Shown here piece after piece: positions 8,730 to 17,029 of a stretch of 28,960 nt of DNA. Made by a program: the position numbers and the translations under genes. Each line of letters starts with the position of its first letter. Position 1 is the first letter of the stretch. The notes beneath the pieces are model-generated. The model searched no databases and was not told the origin of the DNA. It worked only from the letters and a program-made list of their open reading frames with translations. Source of the stretch: Clostridiales bacterium (GTDB taxonomy: Bacteria; Bacillota; Clostridia; Oscillospirales; Butyricicoccaceae); NCBI GenBank assembly GCA_019421385.1, contig JAHZFK010000031.1, forward strand, positions 1 to 28,960. The letters are read 5' to 3'.

Positions 8730-8782
8730 CAAATAAACAAATAATCCGAACGTCTCTTCCAAGAAGAATACGTTCGGATTAT
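8730..8782 (-). terminator. Apparent original terminator of the tRNA-Arg gene
   Basis: A perfect 13-base stem (ATAATCCGAACGT / ACGTTCGGATTAT) with a 16-base loop is followed on the minus strand by TTGTTTATTTG. It directly follows the duplicated tRNA 3' end at 8790-8834. I infer that it terminated tRNA-Arg before the element separated them. Confidence 0.7.
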
Positions 8783-8789
8783 GGATATT

Positions 8790-8834
8790 TGGTACGCCCG
8801 ATGCGATTCGAACGCACGGCCTTTGGAGTCGGAG
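8790..8834 (-). repeat. attL: duplicated 3' half of tRNA-Arg
   Basis: 45 bases identical to 28760-28804. Read on the minus strand it runs from the anticodon loop (CTCCGAC) through the T arm (GTGCGTTCGAATCGCAT) to the 3' CCA. Identity stops at 8835 on one side and at 8789 on the other. It is not a complete tRNA gene. Confidence 0.9.
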
Positions 8835-8948
8835 GGGTTTGTTGTGACTATATACCCGCTGATTACTGCTTCGAAAGTACAGTTTCTGATAGTTTTCCGC
8901 ATATCATCGTCTATTTTTCAGAAACAGACACCGCCGAGAATAGGCTGC

Positions 8949-8971
8949 GGACGCCAAAAATGGACGCCAAA
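8949..8971 (+). promoter_or_regulatory. Putative left arm-type integrase binding sites
   Basis: Two copies of GGACGCCAAA (8949-8958 and 8962-8971) with a 13-base period, 115 bases inside the left att repeat. The same pair with a 12-base period occurs inside the right end. Tandem short direct repeats close to both att cores are typical of the sites bound by the N-terminal domain of Tn916/lambda-type integrases. Confidence 0.6.
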
Positions 8972-9001
8972 CCAGCACATCGCGACGCTGCTTCTCCAAC
9001 C

Positions 9002-9418
9002 CTATAACGCCTGAATGCGCAGCGGAACCTGAAGCTGCTGCGCCTTGGTCAGTGCGCTGTGAAACACTTGGAGAAAATCCTCGCCACTGCTGGTCACAAA
9101 GTAATTGCTGAGGTCTGTGATCGAGTCGCTAATCTGATCGCCCCATGGCGGCATCAGCGAACGATCCTCGATATCCCAAATCACCTGATCGGGCGCAAAC
9201 CGAGCAAGGTCCTGCCTGATCTGCGCCAGCTCTTCTGCCGCCTGCTGCAAATGTTCCGCAGACAATTCGCCCTGATATAACTCCTGCATGATATAGGGAT
9301 ATTTGCTGCCCCATTGTCCGTTCTCTAGCCGTCCACATACAGTCGAGAAAAACGCATGGAGGAAATCACCGCCGCCGATCGTGTACAAATACTGTTTTAC
9401 CGTAAATCCTACTGCCAT
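9002..9418 (-). CDS. Imm70-family immunity protein
   Basis: A 138-residue cytoplasmic protein that I recognise as Imm70, an immunity family of polymorphic toxin systems. Typical stretches are IGGGDFLHAFFSTVC near the start, GSKYPYIMQELYQGEL, VIWDIEDRS, PPWGDQIS and NYFVTSSGEDF. It lies directly downstream of the toxin gene (toxin stop at 9429) in the usual toxin-then-immunity order. An upstream in-frame ATG at 9460 overlaps the toxin gene, but the ATG at 9418 has AGAGGTG seven bases before it and begins where the family begins. It should bind and neutralise the C-terminal toxin domain of its neighbour. Confidence 0.85.
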   Translation of the reverse strand: MAVGFTVKQYLYTIGGGDFLHAFFSTVCGRLENGQWGSKYPYIMQELYQGELSAEHLQQAAEELAQIRQDLARFAPDQVIWDIEDRSLMPPWGDQISDSITDLSNYFVTSSGEDFLQVFHSALTKAQQLQVPLRIQAL

Positions 9419-9428
9419 ATCGCACCTC

Positions 9429-10949
9429 TTATTGCACTTTAAAATAAATATTGGGACCATACGATGTTCGTACCATAATTATATCATATAGTTCATCTAA
9501 ACCGGAATCCCCTATAGCCTGTCCTCGAATATCAATTACGAATGTTTGAATAGTTCCTGAAGGCAATTCTGCAACTCTACGAAAATACTGATTTGTAATA
9601 TTGCGAACTAGATTATTACGTTTTACCGCTGTGCTGATATCATAGTTTTTATAATCAATGCCACTCCCTTTACAATAGAAATCCGGACGAACACTTCCTT
9701 TTGTTCCGTACGGTACAAGTTTCCCTTGTAAAAATGATTGTTGCGGCAAATGATCCGGATAATCCAGTGCTCCATCCAGTTCGGATTGTCTCCAACTTGG
9801 GCGCGATCCTGTCCGGGATAATGTATTTTCATTTCTTTCATGCAATCCATTACTGTTGTGCGCCTCTAAGCGAATAGAAGAGTTTGGTTGCAGCGCAGCA
9901 TATGAAGCATACAGCACTGACACTACTCCCAACGAATTCAACCAATGTTCCAAAGATAATGGTTCTTCCGGAGCAATCGCACCTTTCACCATATCAGCCA
10001 TTCCAAGGGTGGCCCAATTGAGCAAGTTGTATACTGAAGGCTGTTCCCATAGTTTTTCATTCCGTTCAGCTAACCCATCAACAAAACCGCTCACCATGCC
10101 CATAGTGAGCCAGTCGAGAAAACCTGACAGAGTTCCTCTATCCAATCGCTCTTTTTGCGAATCAGAAAACCCTTTTAGTAACGAAAAAGCATCGGATGGA
10201 ATACGCAGCAAAGGATCATACCAGTTTGTGTCTTCTTCTAGATTGTTCAATACAATCCTATCTGACTCTGGCACAATTGTGCAACGACAATTTGGATGCA
10301 ACGGTGGTAGTAAATCCAATTGTACCAACTGCTCCAGTGTATAAGTTCGCTGACTTTGTGAAAGACATGTGCGGCAAGTGCTATCCGTCACCTCAATGAT
10401 GTAGCGAAAATTGTCATATCCCGCCGTAACATACTGTTGCAAAATCCGATACCAACTTGCCTTGGAATAGTATACTTCAATGTCTGTTGACAACTTATTC
10501 ACTGCTTTGGTCATAGTCTGCTCCAATGCACTTGCAGTCTGATCTACTGTATTTCCTTGGAGAAAACAAGCAGAGAGTGTACCCCTTAATTCATGCATCG
10601 TTTGCTCCTGAAATGATAGCAAGCGATTATTCATCTGTTGACGGATGATCTCTGGTGTCTGCTCATCTCGCATGAAAAAAGGTTTTGTATATGCAGCTAT
10701 TCTGTCATAAATTTGTGCTTCCAATAATGCTGACCGAGTACAGGGACCAAGCAATATTTCTTTTTCTTTATCTCCCTGTGGTTCTGACAAGGCCATTCGT
10801 TCTTCTCGTGTAAGCAGAGCATTCGTAATTTCAGATATATTTGTTCCCTTATTCTGCAGATGCCTTGCGTAAAACCATGCAACTCGCTCTTTGATTTGCT
10901 GAGTTAAGTTTATCGAAGCTTGCAATGTTAATTCTTTAATTTTCTGCAT
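9429..10949 (-). CDS. MuF-domain polymorphic toxin with PD-(D/E)XK-like nuclease C-terminus
   Basis: A 506-residue protein. The N-terminal half is helical. Residues 140-228 match the phage Mu F / minor head domain: Cys192-x-x-Cys195 and the terminal HPNCRC (218-223), a metal-binding signature. A linker with a hydrophobic stretch (about 275-350) leads to a C-terminal domain from about 385. That domain shows VPYGTKGSVRPDF, Asp423, then Asp432-Tyr433-Lys434, followed by QTFVIDIRGQ, consistent with a restriction-endonuclease-like nuclease (inference from the D...DxK pattern). MuF toxins are known mainly from prophages, where the MuF domain ties the toxin to the virion; here there are no phage structural genes. 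The start follows GAAGGGAG, and a promoter lies at 10991-11019. The gene looks more A+T-rich than its neighbours. Confidence 0.82.
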   Translation of the reverse strand: MQKIKELTLQASINLTQQIKERVAWFYARHLQNKGTNISEITNALLTREERMALSEPQGDKEKEILLGPCTRSALLEAQIYDRIAAYTKPFFMRDEQTPEIIRQQMNNRLLSFQEQTMHELRGTLSACFLQGNTVDQTASALEQTMTKAVNKLSTDIEVYYSKASWYRILQQYVTAGYDNFRYIIEVTDSTCRTCLSQSQRTYTLEQLVQLDLLPPLHPNCRCTIVPESDRIVLNNLEEDTNWYDPLLRIPSDAFSLLKGFSDSQKERLDRGTLSGFLDWLTMGMVSGFVDGLAERNEKLWEQPSVYNLLNWATLGMADMVKGAIAPEEPLSLEHWLNSLGVVSVLYASYAALQPNSSIRLEAHNSNGLHERNENTLSRTGSRPSWRQSELDGALDYPDHLPQQSFLQGKLVPYGTKGSVRPDFYCKGSGIDYKNYDISTAVKRNNLVRNITNQYFRRVAELPSGTIQTFVIDIRGQAIGDSGLDELYDIIMVRTSYGPNIYFKVQ

Positions 10950-10990
10950 TCGCTTACTCCCTTCTCAAACCCACTTTATGGTTAGTTGAT

Positions 10991-11019
10991 AGAATAAGCG
11001 GAAATGGTTTAATTCACAA
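10991..11019 (-). promoter_or_regulatory. Promoter of the toxin-immunity operon
   Basis: On the minus strand TTGTGA and TATTCT are separated by 17 bases, 42 bases upstream of the toxin start. The palindrome TTGCGCAA (11030-11037) lies just upstream of the -35 box; the same octamer overlaps the divergent promoters at 16531-16538. Confidence 0.6.
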
Positions 11020-11204
11020 GAGCAATAATTTGCGCAACTCATATACCCCATTTTCCTATTGAAGTCCCGACAACTTCACACCAAAATGTTCTAAATTCCA
11101 TTTCAACCTCGCATTATTGCTATGTTAGCCTACTTCAAGGGGGCATATTTTTTTACGCACCTTCAGACAGAAAAATAAATTCATTTTATCTGGAGGTTAT
11201 TCCT

Positions 11205-12391
11205 ATGAGCAAAAAGATATTGACACATCAAAAGGCGCAAATCCGCCTGGAACCTGATGGGTTCTCCATTCATACTTTTGAACTATCCATGCAGCTCGGT
11301 AAAGCCGAGTGGGACAACTACAAAGAACAGCTTTACGCTGATCAAAAAAATCCAACGAAACCTGGATCTACGCGGACAAATCCTGCAAAGGTCTGTACAT
11401 CTGCACGAAATATACAGACACCGGTATTCGCATCCGGCTGGAACACATTAGCAGCAAAAAGGAACACCCGAAGTATTTCATCCGTATCGTCGTCAATCCT
11501 CGTAAGCTGATCTATCCGCAAAGTGGGTATCTTGGCATCTTGCCACCCGAGGAGGACAGTATCGAACTACTAGAAAAGACATTCCGGCATCAGTTCCGCA
11601 AATCGCCATTTGAGAAGGAGCTCCGCAAGTATTATCTCTCCCGCGTCGATCTATGTACCAATATCCGCTGTGACAACAAAAAGGTATTCCGTGAACTGGT
11701 TCGACTGCTTCGTAAAACAGCAACACCCAAGAAATATGAACGCAAGATGTATCAACACAAGGACAGGAAGAAAGCCAACCAATACAACAAGCACTACATT
11801 CGTATCGCCTGTGACTCTCAGGAGCTGGTCATCTACGACAAGACCTACCAGATAAACGAAAACGACTTGATTGTAGCGTATGAGGGTCTGCCTTCCAACG
11901 TGCTGCGTATCGAAGTACATTACGGACGGGACAAGCTGCGCCGTCTGGAAAAAAGCAGCGGAACAGATGATCCACTCGACCTGCTCTGGCAGTTGATGCA
12001 GGAGAGCGAACAGCGTATCTGTAAGCTAGTGGGAAAGTGCTATCCGGATCAGCCATACCTCAGCTATGAGAATGGTCTTGCCGCCATAGACAGCCATGAT
12101 AAATTTCCGCAACCTGTGAAAGACACGATGAGTACCTTACTGACTAAAATGCGTTGCACACAGAATATCGACAACGCATTTCAAGCAATGGAGCAGCAGG
12201 GTATCAAAACAGACGGTTTGCTCAATAAATTTCGCAAGCTCGGTATCAATCCCATTCCATTGCTCGAAAGATATAGCACAAAGCACATGCCCAGTCTGCT
12301 GGAAAATCGCATGCCCAGCCTAACAGAAATTCTCCATTCTGTCAGCAATCAGCCGGTGAATGTTGCGCTTTACCATTGGAAATGGAAATAA
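11205..12391 (+). pseudogene. Replication-initiator-like protein with a -1 frameshift at an A7 run
   Basis: The first part (from ATG 11205, with TGGAGG upstream) and the second part (to the stop at 12391) lie in different frames but read as one protein of about 395 residues if the ribosome or polymerase shifts -1 at the A7 run 11344-11350. Between the shift and the first in-frame ATG at 11540 the second frame encodes convincing protein (YFIRIVVNPRKL, SGYLGILPPEED). The later LSRVDLCTNI, VIYDKTYQI and NVLRIEVHYGRDKLRRLE resemble filamentous-phage/plasmid replication initiators of the gpII/Cri kind (family assignment is inference). It may be a pseudogene, a sequencing error in the homopolymer, or programmed slippage. 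It probably replicates the excised circle. Confidence 0.65.
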
Positions 12392-12534
12392 CCTCCCCTT
12401 TTTGTCCTATCTTCCTCTATAAACCAGCGCTTTTGAAGTGAATTACCTAACATAGAAATAAGACGGCATGAAATACGGTGCGCTGCATCTTCCCGTGCCG
12501 CCAAATTCCAATTCACGTTAAGGAGTGTTATCGC

Positions 12535-12810
12535 ATGAAATACATCAGCTATAACGATATGAAGGACTTCTACACCATTGCCGAGGTTTGTCGTCTGTTC
12601 GAGATGGACAAGGCCAACCTCAGGCGATATGCCGAGAAATACAACATTTCACCGCAGGAAGACCAGTACGGCAACTGGGGTTTTCGCAAAGTTTTGGTAC
12701 GTAAGCTGCATAATTTCATTTACCGGGAGCAGCGCAATGCCACTGACGACGGCAGCTACTCCTCTTGGAGCAATACCAATCCGGAAAGGAAGTCTGATCC
12801 ATGGGCATGA
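12535..12810 (+). CDS. Small MerR-like/HTH DNA-binding protein
   Basis: A 91-residue protein with an N-terminal helix-turn-helix of excisionase/MerR type: YTIAEVCRLFEMDKANLRRYAEK at about residues 12-34, followed by YGNWGFRKVLVRKL, where the recognition wing would be. The chosen start (12535) has AAGGAG ten bases upstream; an earlier in-frame ATG at 12478 lacks one. Its stop overlaps the next small HTH gene. Its position after the replication-like gene suggests control of replication or excision, which is inference. Confidence 0.7.
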   Translation: MKYISYNDMKDFYTIAEVCRLFEMDKANLRRYAEKYNISPQEDQYGNWGFRKVLVRKLHNFIYREQRNATDDGSYSSWSNTNPERKSDPWA

Positions 12811-12971
12811 GTGAGATCCTGACAGTGAAGGAAGCCGCCGCGCAGCTCAAAACCACCCGCCAGCAGATCCGCAAAATGATCGCAAACGGAGAACTCCCGG
12901 CCGTTAAGGTCGGCCGGGAGTGGCGAATTCCGCTGCAAAGCATTCTGTTTTTTCTGGAAAATACACTATAA
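12801..12971 (+). CDS. Excisionase-family helix-turn-helix protein (56 residues)
   Basis: A very short complete protein of the excisionase/MerR-HTH_17 type: ILTVKEAAAQLKTTRQQ (helix-turn-helix), IRKMIANGELPAVKVG and then the classic REWRIP wing and a terminal hydrophobic helix. The ATG at 12801 is preceded by AGGAAG at 8-10 bases and overlaps the end of the upstream gene in another frame. Proteins of this shape bend DNA at att sites or act as small repressors. It is far from the integrase, which has its own excisionase-like neighbour, so it may instead control the left module. Confidence 0.75.
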   Translation: MGMSEILTVKEAAAQLKTTRQQIRKMIANGELPAVKVGREWRIPLQSILFFLENTL

Positions 12972-13079
12972 TTGCGATACTTTCAATTCATCGAAGCGAT
13001 TTTATATCGTTACGTTGGACATCACTGCGATCAGCTCCATTCATAACCAAGTATAAGAACTTGTCTTATAAATAAAGCA

Positions 13080-14108
13080 CTATCTTCTGCTACAACGCAC
13101 GCCTGTCATATTGATTGACAAACTGCTATTCCCATACTCGGTGCAGGAAATAACCAGCTGCGATCCTTCCGGGCGAATTTGCGCGATTGCAGTGGTTGCG
13201 GCCATCGTATCAAATGATGCAGTTTCATAATACGAACCCATCTTGACCAACTTTACGGGTTCCAATGTGCCGTTAAACCGAAGGCCAGTGCCCTGTACAA
13301 CCGTTAAGGTCAGATAATAATCATTTCCAACTTTTTCGATCGACAGCCCACTATCCGGATTGTTCACAAAGTACCATTCACCCACATAGTTTTCCAACGA
13401 GATTTCACTCGGTTTATCCTGCAATACAAAAGTTTTGCGCTGGGAGGGGTCAATCATGCGCGCAACAATTGCGGCAACTTCTGCACGCGTGATATTCCAG
13501 TCCGGATGGAATGTACCTTGGCTATCGCTTCCTGTCAAAATACCAGCGCGATACAATGTATAAATGCGCTCATTCGCATCTTTAAACACAATATCATCTA
13601 CGTCGGACAGTGAACTATCTGCAATGGTATTGATCTGTGTGTATTCACTGGCCGGAAGTGCTGCGTACATCAGGTAGGCGAAATATGTACGGGAAGCTGG
13701 CGTATTGGCCATAATCACATTGCCATCCTGCATATATGCCATGGAGCAAACCTCACTGTCAATATGCTCCATGCAATATTCCACATACGGCGTATACCAA
13801 GCCCCAGACTGAGCGGGAATGCTGTTGCCGTGATAGGTGGCATGAATTCGTGCCACCAACGTCTGCACTTCCGCCACCGTAATATTATCCTCAGGCGAAT
13901 AAGTTGTATTGCTCGAACCATTAACCAATCCAAGCTCATAGGCAGTTTTTACATTGTCGTAATACCAAGCATTTGCATCAACATCCACAAACTGGCCAGC
14001 ATAAGTACGCTGCTGCGCAAAGTTGCTTAATGCAGCGCCTGCCACAGGCAGCATGCCACAAAACAAAGTAAGTGCTGCCAATACCAATGCCAATTTCTTT
14101 TTCATCAT
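13080..14108 (-). CDS. Secreted S-layer-homology (SLH) domain protein
   Basis: A 342-residue exported protein. A signal peptide (KKKLALVLAALTLFCGMLPVAGAA) is followed by SLH-type repeats: one near residues 38-95 (FVDVDANAWYYD, GLVNGSSNTTYSPEDNIT), a degenerate middle one, and one near 165-220 (FKDANERIYTLYRAGI, TFHPDWNITRAEVAAIVARM). These modules bind pyruvylated wall polymers. The C-terminal 115 residues form a small domain (GEWYFVNNPDSG) that resembles the ligand-type domain in the neighbouring YARHG protein (GSWMVDRYNSY), so the two may be related in function. It is the last gene of the minus-strand envelope operon; ribosome site AGAGGGG. Confidence 0.85.
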   Translation of the reverse strand: MMKKKLALVLAALTLFCGMLPVAGAALSNFAQQRTYAGQFVDVDANAWYYDNVKTAYELGLVNGSSNTTYSPEDNITVAEVQTLVARIHATYHGNSIPAQSGAWYTPYVEYCMEHIDSEVCSMAYMQDGNVIMANTPASRTYFAYLMYAALPASEYTQINTIADSSLSDVDDIVFKDANERIYTLYRAGILTGSDSQGTFHPDWNITRAEVAAIVARMIDPSQRKTFVLQDKPSEISLENYVGEWYFVNNPDSGLSIEKVGNDYYLTLTVVQGTGLRFNGTLEPVKLVKMGSYYETASFDTMAATTAIAQIRPEGSQLVISCTEYGNSSLSINMTGVRCSRR

Positions 14109-14191
14109 TTTACCCCTCTTTCATTCATTGTTCGTACAAAATCCATAACTACGCAAACAAATAATAGCCAGCAACCAGCAATGTATTTGCT

Positions 14192-15763
14192 TCATTGATT
14201 CCACCCACGTGCTTTTTCATAAGCAAGAATGGTTTCAACATTCTGTTTTTCTGTTGTATTCAGCATATCGTTGGAGAATGCAGCGTTTGGTACATACCAT
14301 GTAGCCGTAGCAAAGAAATCGGTCCATTCCTGCGAAGAGAATGTATAGCCATAACGCGCATAGATTTCATTACGGATTGCAGCGACCTCCATGCGTGTCA
14401 ATTCATTCAGATCTCCGTCCGTAATCGTCAGCGTATCCGTCGGCCAAAGATAATCCTCGCCGATCGTATATCCGCTCAGGCTATCCATTCCATTGGAATA
14501 GGTATGATCTTCATGATAAAACCTGTAGGATTGCGTCTCCGGCGCACTTTCAGGCTCATATAACGATCCCTCCTCCGCAGTGTTGTCCCGTGTGCAATGC
14601 TCATGTGACATAGACAAGCTATAATCACCGTTACCGTCCGCAGTGATCGTCAAATATAGTTCTCCATTTTCGAAATCCAAAATAATGTCACCCGTGCTAC
14701 CGCGATCATCTTCATAATAACCGCCTGCTTTGGTTCCATCATAATTGAGTTCGATCTTAGCATATTCAATATTGGTTACGCGATCGCCTTGATTCCAGAC
14801 ACCATTTGCAGAGAAGTAAAACTGGTCATTGTTGTTTTCAATGACAAAGCCGACATAACCGTCCATATAGCTGTTATACCGATCTACCATCCAAGAGCCA
14901 ACATAATCATTCATGTTTACGGCGTTTATAGTTGTCGTTGTCTCCGGGTCAGTTTGGGAGACTTCCGGAAATTCCGGTACTTCAACCGATGTATCAGGTA
15001 ACGCATCTTCTTGCATGTTCATTCCACTGAATGCCATCATCGCACCGCCCAGCATGACCGCAGACAAAATGGAAGCAATGATGGCACCAATGCCTGCTGT
15101 TATCAGATAGGAGGCAACAACACGGCCTCCGGAAGGATCCGGGCTATGATCATGGTTCGCTAATTTCTGCTCCACATGTTTCATATAACACTGATTAAAG
15201 CGTTTAGCGAACAAGATCTGTGCAATAATCTGCCAGATGCCAGCAACCATAGCCACCATAAGCAAAATCACGCCGGCAACTGGTTGAATAAAAAGAAAAA
15301 CACCCGCCAATGCCCATGCGCAAAAATCTATAATCAACGGCAGCCGAACCGCCCGTAGCCATGCGCGCCACATATTTCGATAGCTCGCGTGCCACAAGCT
15401 GAAAAAGAACGATGCCCAATTCATTTTGCTTTTGGCGCCTTGCTGCATCTGTCCAAACTGGGTCAAATAATACTCTGTATTTTTCCCAATAATTTGCCGT
15501 GCAATGGCATTCGCATCGTCTTCTCTCTTCTTTTCGCTTGAAAAAGCCGCGGTGGATTTCTCCGATGCCTGCTGCCCTTTCCAATTTGCTTCATCCTGCG
15601 CTTGGGTCGTTGCATACGGTTTCGCAGCGGCAGACGCTTCCGACTGCGGTGCTTGAGTTGTGTAATCTTGTTTTTTTGCAGGATCAGAAGAGATTTTCAT
15701 GCCGCAGTTGGTGCAAAAAGCGCTCCCGTCCGGCAATTCTTTGCCACAATTCGTACAAAACAT
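14192..15763 (-). CDS. Zinc-ribbon, DUF2628-like membrane protein with C-terminal YARHG domain
   Basis: A 523-residue protein. Residues 1-26 form a zinc ribbon (CTNCG...CTNCG). A disordered stretch follows, and about 108-200 resemble DUF2628 (NWASFFFSLWHASYRNMWRA, then two or three membrane segments). A further membrane segment lies near 215-245. The outside part has a beta domain (about 290-390) and ends in a YARHG domain (RNEIYARYGYTFSS, about 465-520), which is usually extracellular and associated with wall or peptidoglycan proteins. The start at 15763 has AAGGGG nine bases upstream, 19 bases after the previous gene. It looks like an envelope sensor or assembly factor; the role is unknown. 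Confidence 0.82.
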   Translation of the reverse strand: MFCTNCGKELPDGSAFCTNCGMKISSDPAKKQDYTTQAPQSEASAAAKPYATTQAQDEANWKGQQASEKSTAAFSSEKKREDDANAIARQIIGKNTEYYLTQFGQMQQGAKSKMNWASFFFSLWHASYRNMWRAWLRAVRLPLIIDFCAWALAGVFLFIQPVAGVILLMVAMVAGIWQIIAQILFAKRFNQCYMKHVEQKLANHDHSPDPSGGRVVASYLITAGIGAIIASILSAVMLGGAMMAFSGMNMQEDALPDTSVEVPEFPEVSQTDPETTTTINAVNMNDYVGSWMVDRYNSYMDGYVGFVIENNNDQFYFSANGVWNQGDRVTNIEYAKIELNYDGTKAGGYYEDDRGSTGDIILDFENGELYLTITADGNGDYSLSMSHEHCTRDNTAEEGSLYEPESAPETQSYRFYHEDHTYSNGMDSLSGYTIGEDYLWPTDTLTITDGDLNELTRMEVAAIRNEIYARYGYTFSSQEWTDFFATATWYVPNAAFSNDMLNTTEKQNVETILAYEKARGWNQ

Positions 15764-15782
15764 AAGTATTACCCCTTACTTT

Positions 15783-16469
15783 TTATGAGAACAGCGCCTG
15801 TAAGAAAGCGTATCCTAACAAAAGATCTGTATTCCCCGTATAGATGTACTCCAGCAACGCTGAAACCGATAGTGCGTCCGTATAATACTCTCCATCGACC
15901 GCAACGGATTCTACACGGAACTGTGTATCTAAAACCTTAAATACAATTTGCCAGCTGCTCAATGTATCCGGATCATAGCCTGTAAAAGTGACATACGTTG
16001 CATCTCCGAGATCTTCGGCAGACCATTCGCAGTTTTCAAATCTCTCTTCAAATGCATCTCCTACCGTTTTATCCGGATAATCTTCCAGCGCACCGCTTTG
16101 AACAACGTTGCTGGCTCCGCCCCCAAATAGTATTCCAAGTGCAACCAGGATAACCACTACAATACCAATTCCCCCGAGCAATTTGGATAGATTCTGTTTC
16201 TTCGGGCTTACCTTGCTGAAATCGGTTATCGGTTGCGGGTTTCCGGCTTGATCCTGTGTATTTGTACCTGTGCCCGCTGAATTGGTATCCGAAGTTCCTT
16301 CAACCGGTGCGCCACAACGACTGCAGAATTTCGTTCCGGCTTCCAGCTTTGTGCCGCATTTGGAGCAAAACAGCTCACTTTTCTGCTCCGGCGCTGGAGT
16401 ACCGCATTTGTTACAGAATTTTGCGTGATCCGGTAATTCAGAACCGCAATTCAAGCATCTTTTACTCAT
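15783..16469 (-). CDS. Double zinc-ribbon single-pass membrane protein
   Basis: A 228-residue protein with two cytoplasmic zinc ribbons (CLNCGSEL...FCNKCG and FCSKCG...FCSRCG), a linker, one membrane segment (about 106-126, GIGIVVVILVALGILFGGG) and an outside domain of about 100 residues (FENCEWSAEDLG, VTFTGYDPDTL). The start at 16469 has a perfect AGGAGGGG site; a longer in-frame start at 16538 would overlap the promoter. It is the first gene of the operon with the YARHG and SLH proteins. Zinc-ribbon plus membrane architectures of this kind are common in Clostridia but functionally uncharacterised. Confidence 0.82.
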   Translation of the reverse strand: MSKRCLNCGSELPDHAKFCNKCGTPAPEQKSELFCSKCGTKLEAGTKFCSRCGAPVEGTSDTNSAGTGTNTQDQAGNPQPITDFSKVSPKKQNLSKLLGGIGIVVVILVALGILFGGGASNVVQSGALEDYPDKTVGDAFEERFENCEWSAEDLGDATYVTFTGYDPDTLSSWQIVFKVLDTQFRVESVAVDGEYYTDALSVSALLEYIYTGNTDLLLGYAFLQALFS

Positions 16470-16508
16470 TTCAACCCCTCCTAATCGTTTTCGATTCTTA
16501 TAGATATT

Positions 16509-16538
16509 ATTATACAATACTTTTAAAGATTTGCGCAA
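16509..16538 (-). promoter_or_regulatory. Promoter of the zinc-ribbon/YARHG/SLH operon
   Basis: Minus strand TTGCGC and TATAAT with an 18-base spacer. The -35 box is part of the palindrome TTGCGCAA (16531-16538), which also supplies the -35 box of the divergent regulator promoter. Confidence 0.6.
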
Positions 16539-16559
16539 TACTAATTGTAAAGATATTCT
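16531..16559 (+). promoter_or_regulatory. Promoter of the XRE regulator, sharing a palindromic -35 box
   Basis: Plus strand TTGCGC and TATTCT with a 17-base spacer. The octamer TTGCGCAA is self-complementary and serves both divergent promoters, a natural operator position for the regulator encoded at 16583. Confidence 0.5.
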
Positions 16560-16582
16560 AATACCTAAGGATAGGTGAACTC

Positions 16583-16915
16583 ATGTATTGTGCAATTGAT
16601 ATCGGAGGCCGCATCCGATACTTTCGAAAACTAAAGGGCTGGAGTCAGGAAACCTTAGCGTTGCAAGCTGATATGAATCCTGCTTTTCTTGGGCATTTGG
16701 AGCGCGGCCTCAAGAGTCCGACCGTGAAAACGCTGGAAAAGATCGCCGCTGCGCTGGATATTTCGATGGCAGAACTGTTCTCTGAACCGCAGCCGATCAG
16801 TGACGAAAAGGAAGCACTACTGACGGAACTGCGCGATCTGCTTCAAGGACTCTCAGCCGAAAGTCTGCGTAAAATCACCGTTATTTTGCAGAACATTCTG
16901 TCTCTCGAGCGATGA
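16583..16915 (+). CDS. XRE-family transcriptional regulator
   Basis: A 110-residue repressor-type protein with a lambda-Cro/XRE helix-turn-helix at residues 7-65: IRYFRKLKGWSQETLALQAD, PAFLGHLERGLKSPTVKTLEKIAAALDIS. A short helical tail (about 75-108) probably dimerises. It is transcribed divergently from the zinc-ribbon/YARHG/SLH operon and lies upstream of the DUF960-amidoligase operon, from which a terminator separates it. By position it is the candidate regulator of one or both; inferred. Confidence 0.88.
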   Translation: MYCAIDIGGRIRYFRKLKGWSQETLALQADMNPAFLGHLERGLKSPTVKTLEKIAAALDISMAELFSEPQPISDEKEALLTELRDLLQGLSAESLRKITVILQNILSLER

Positions 16916-16974
16916 TTCTGCACATGTCCGTATCTGACCATGCGACAAAACCACACACATACTATATAAATAGA

Positions 16975-17008
16975 AGCCACTGGAACGATTGTTCCAGTGG
17001 CTATTTTT
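16975..17008 (+). terminator. Terminator between the XRE gene and the DUF960 operon
   Basis: A perfect 12-base stem (AGCCACTGGAAC / GTTCCAGTGGCT) with a 4-base loop, followed by ATTTTTCT. It ends the regulator transcript; if the following operon is read from upstream it would act as an attenuator. Confidence 0.85.
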
Positions 17009-17029
17009 CTGCCCAAAGGAGAATTGCTT

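Noticed and set aside
8949..8971. CRISPR-like repeats
   Set aside because: Only two short copies per end with 2-3 base spacing; the pattern fits arm sites, not an array.
9429..9460. Longer start for the immunity protein at 9460
   Set aside because: Overlaps the toxin C-terminus and lacks a ribosome site; the start at 9418 fits family length and signal.
12468..12521. 17-residue open frame just before the small HTH gene, like a leader peptide
   Set aside because: No ribosome site and no regulatory structure seen; its stop merely adjoins the next ribosome site.
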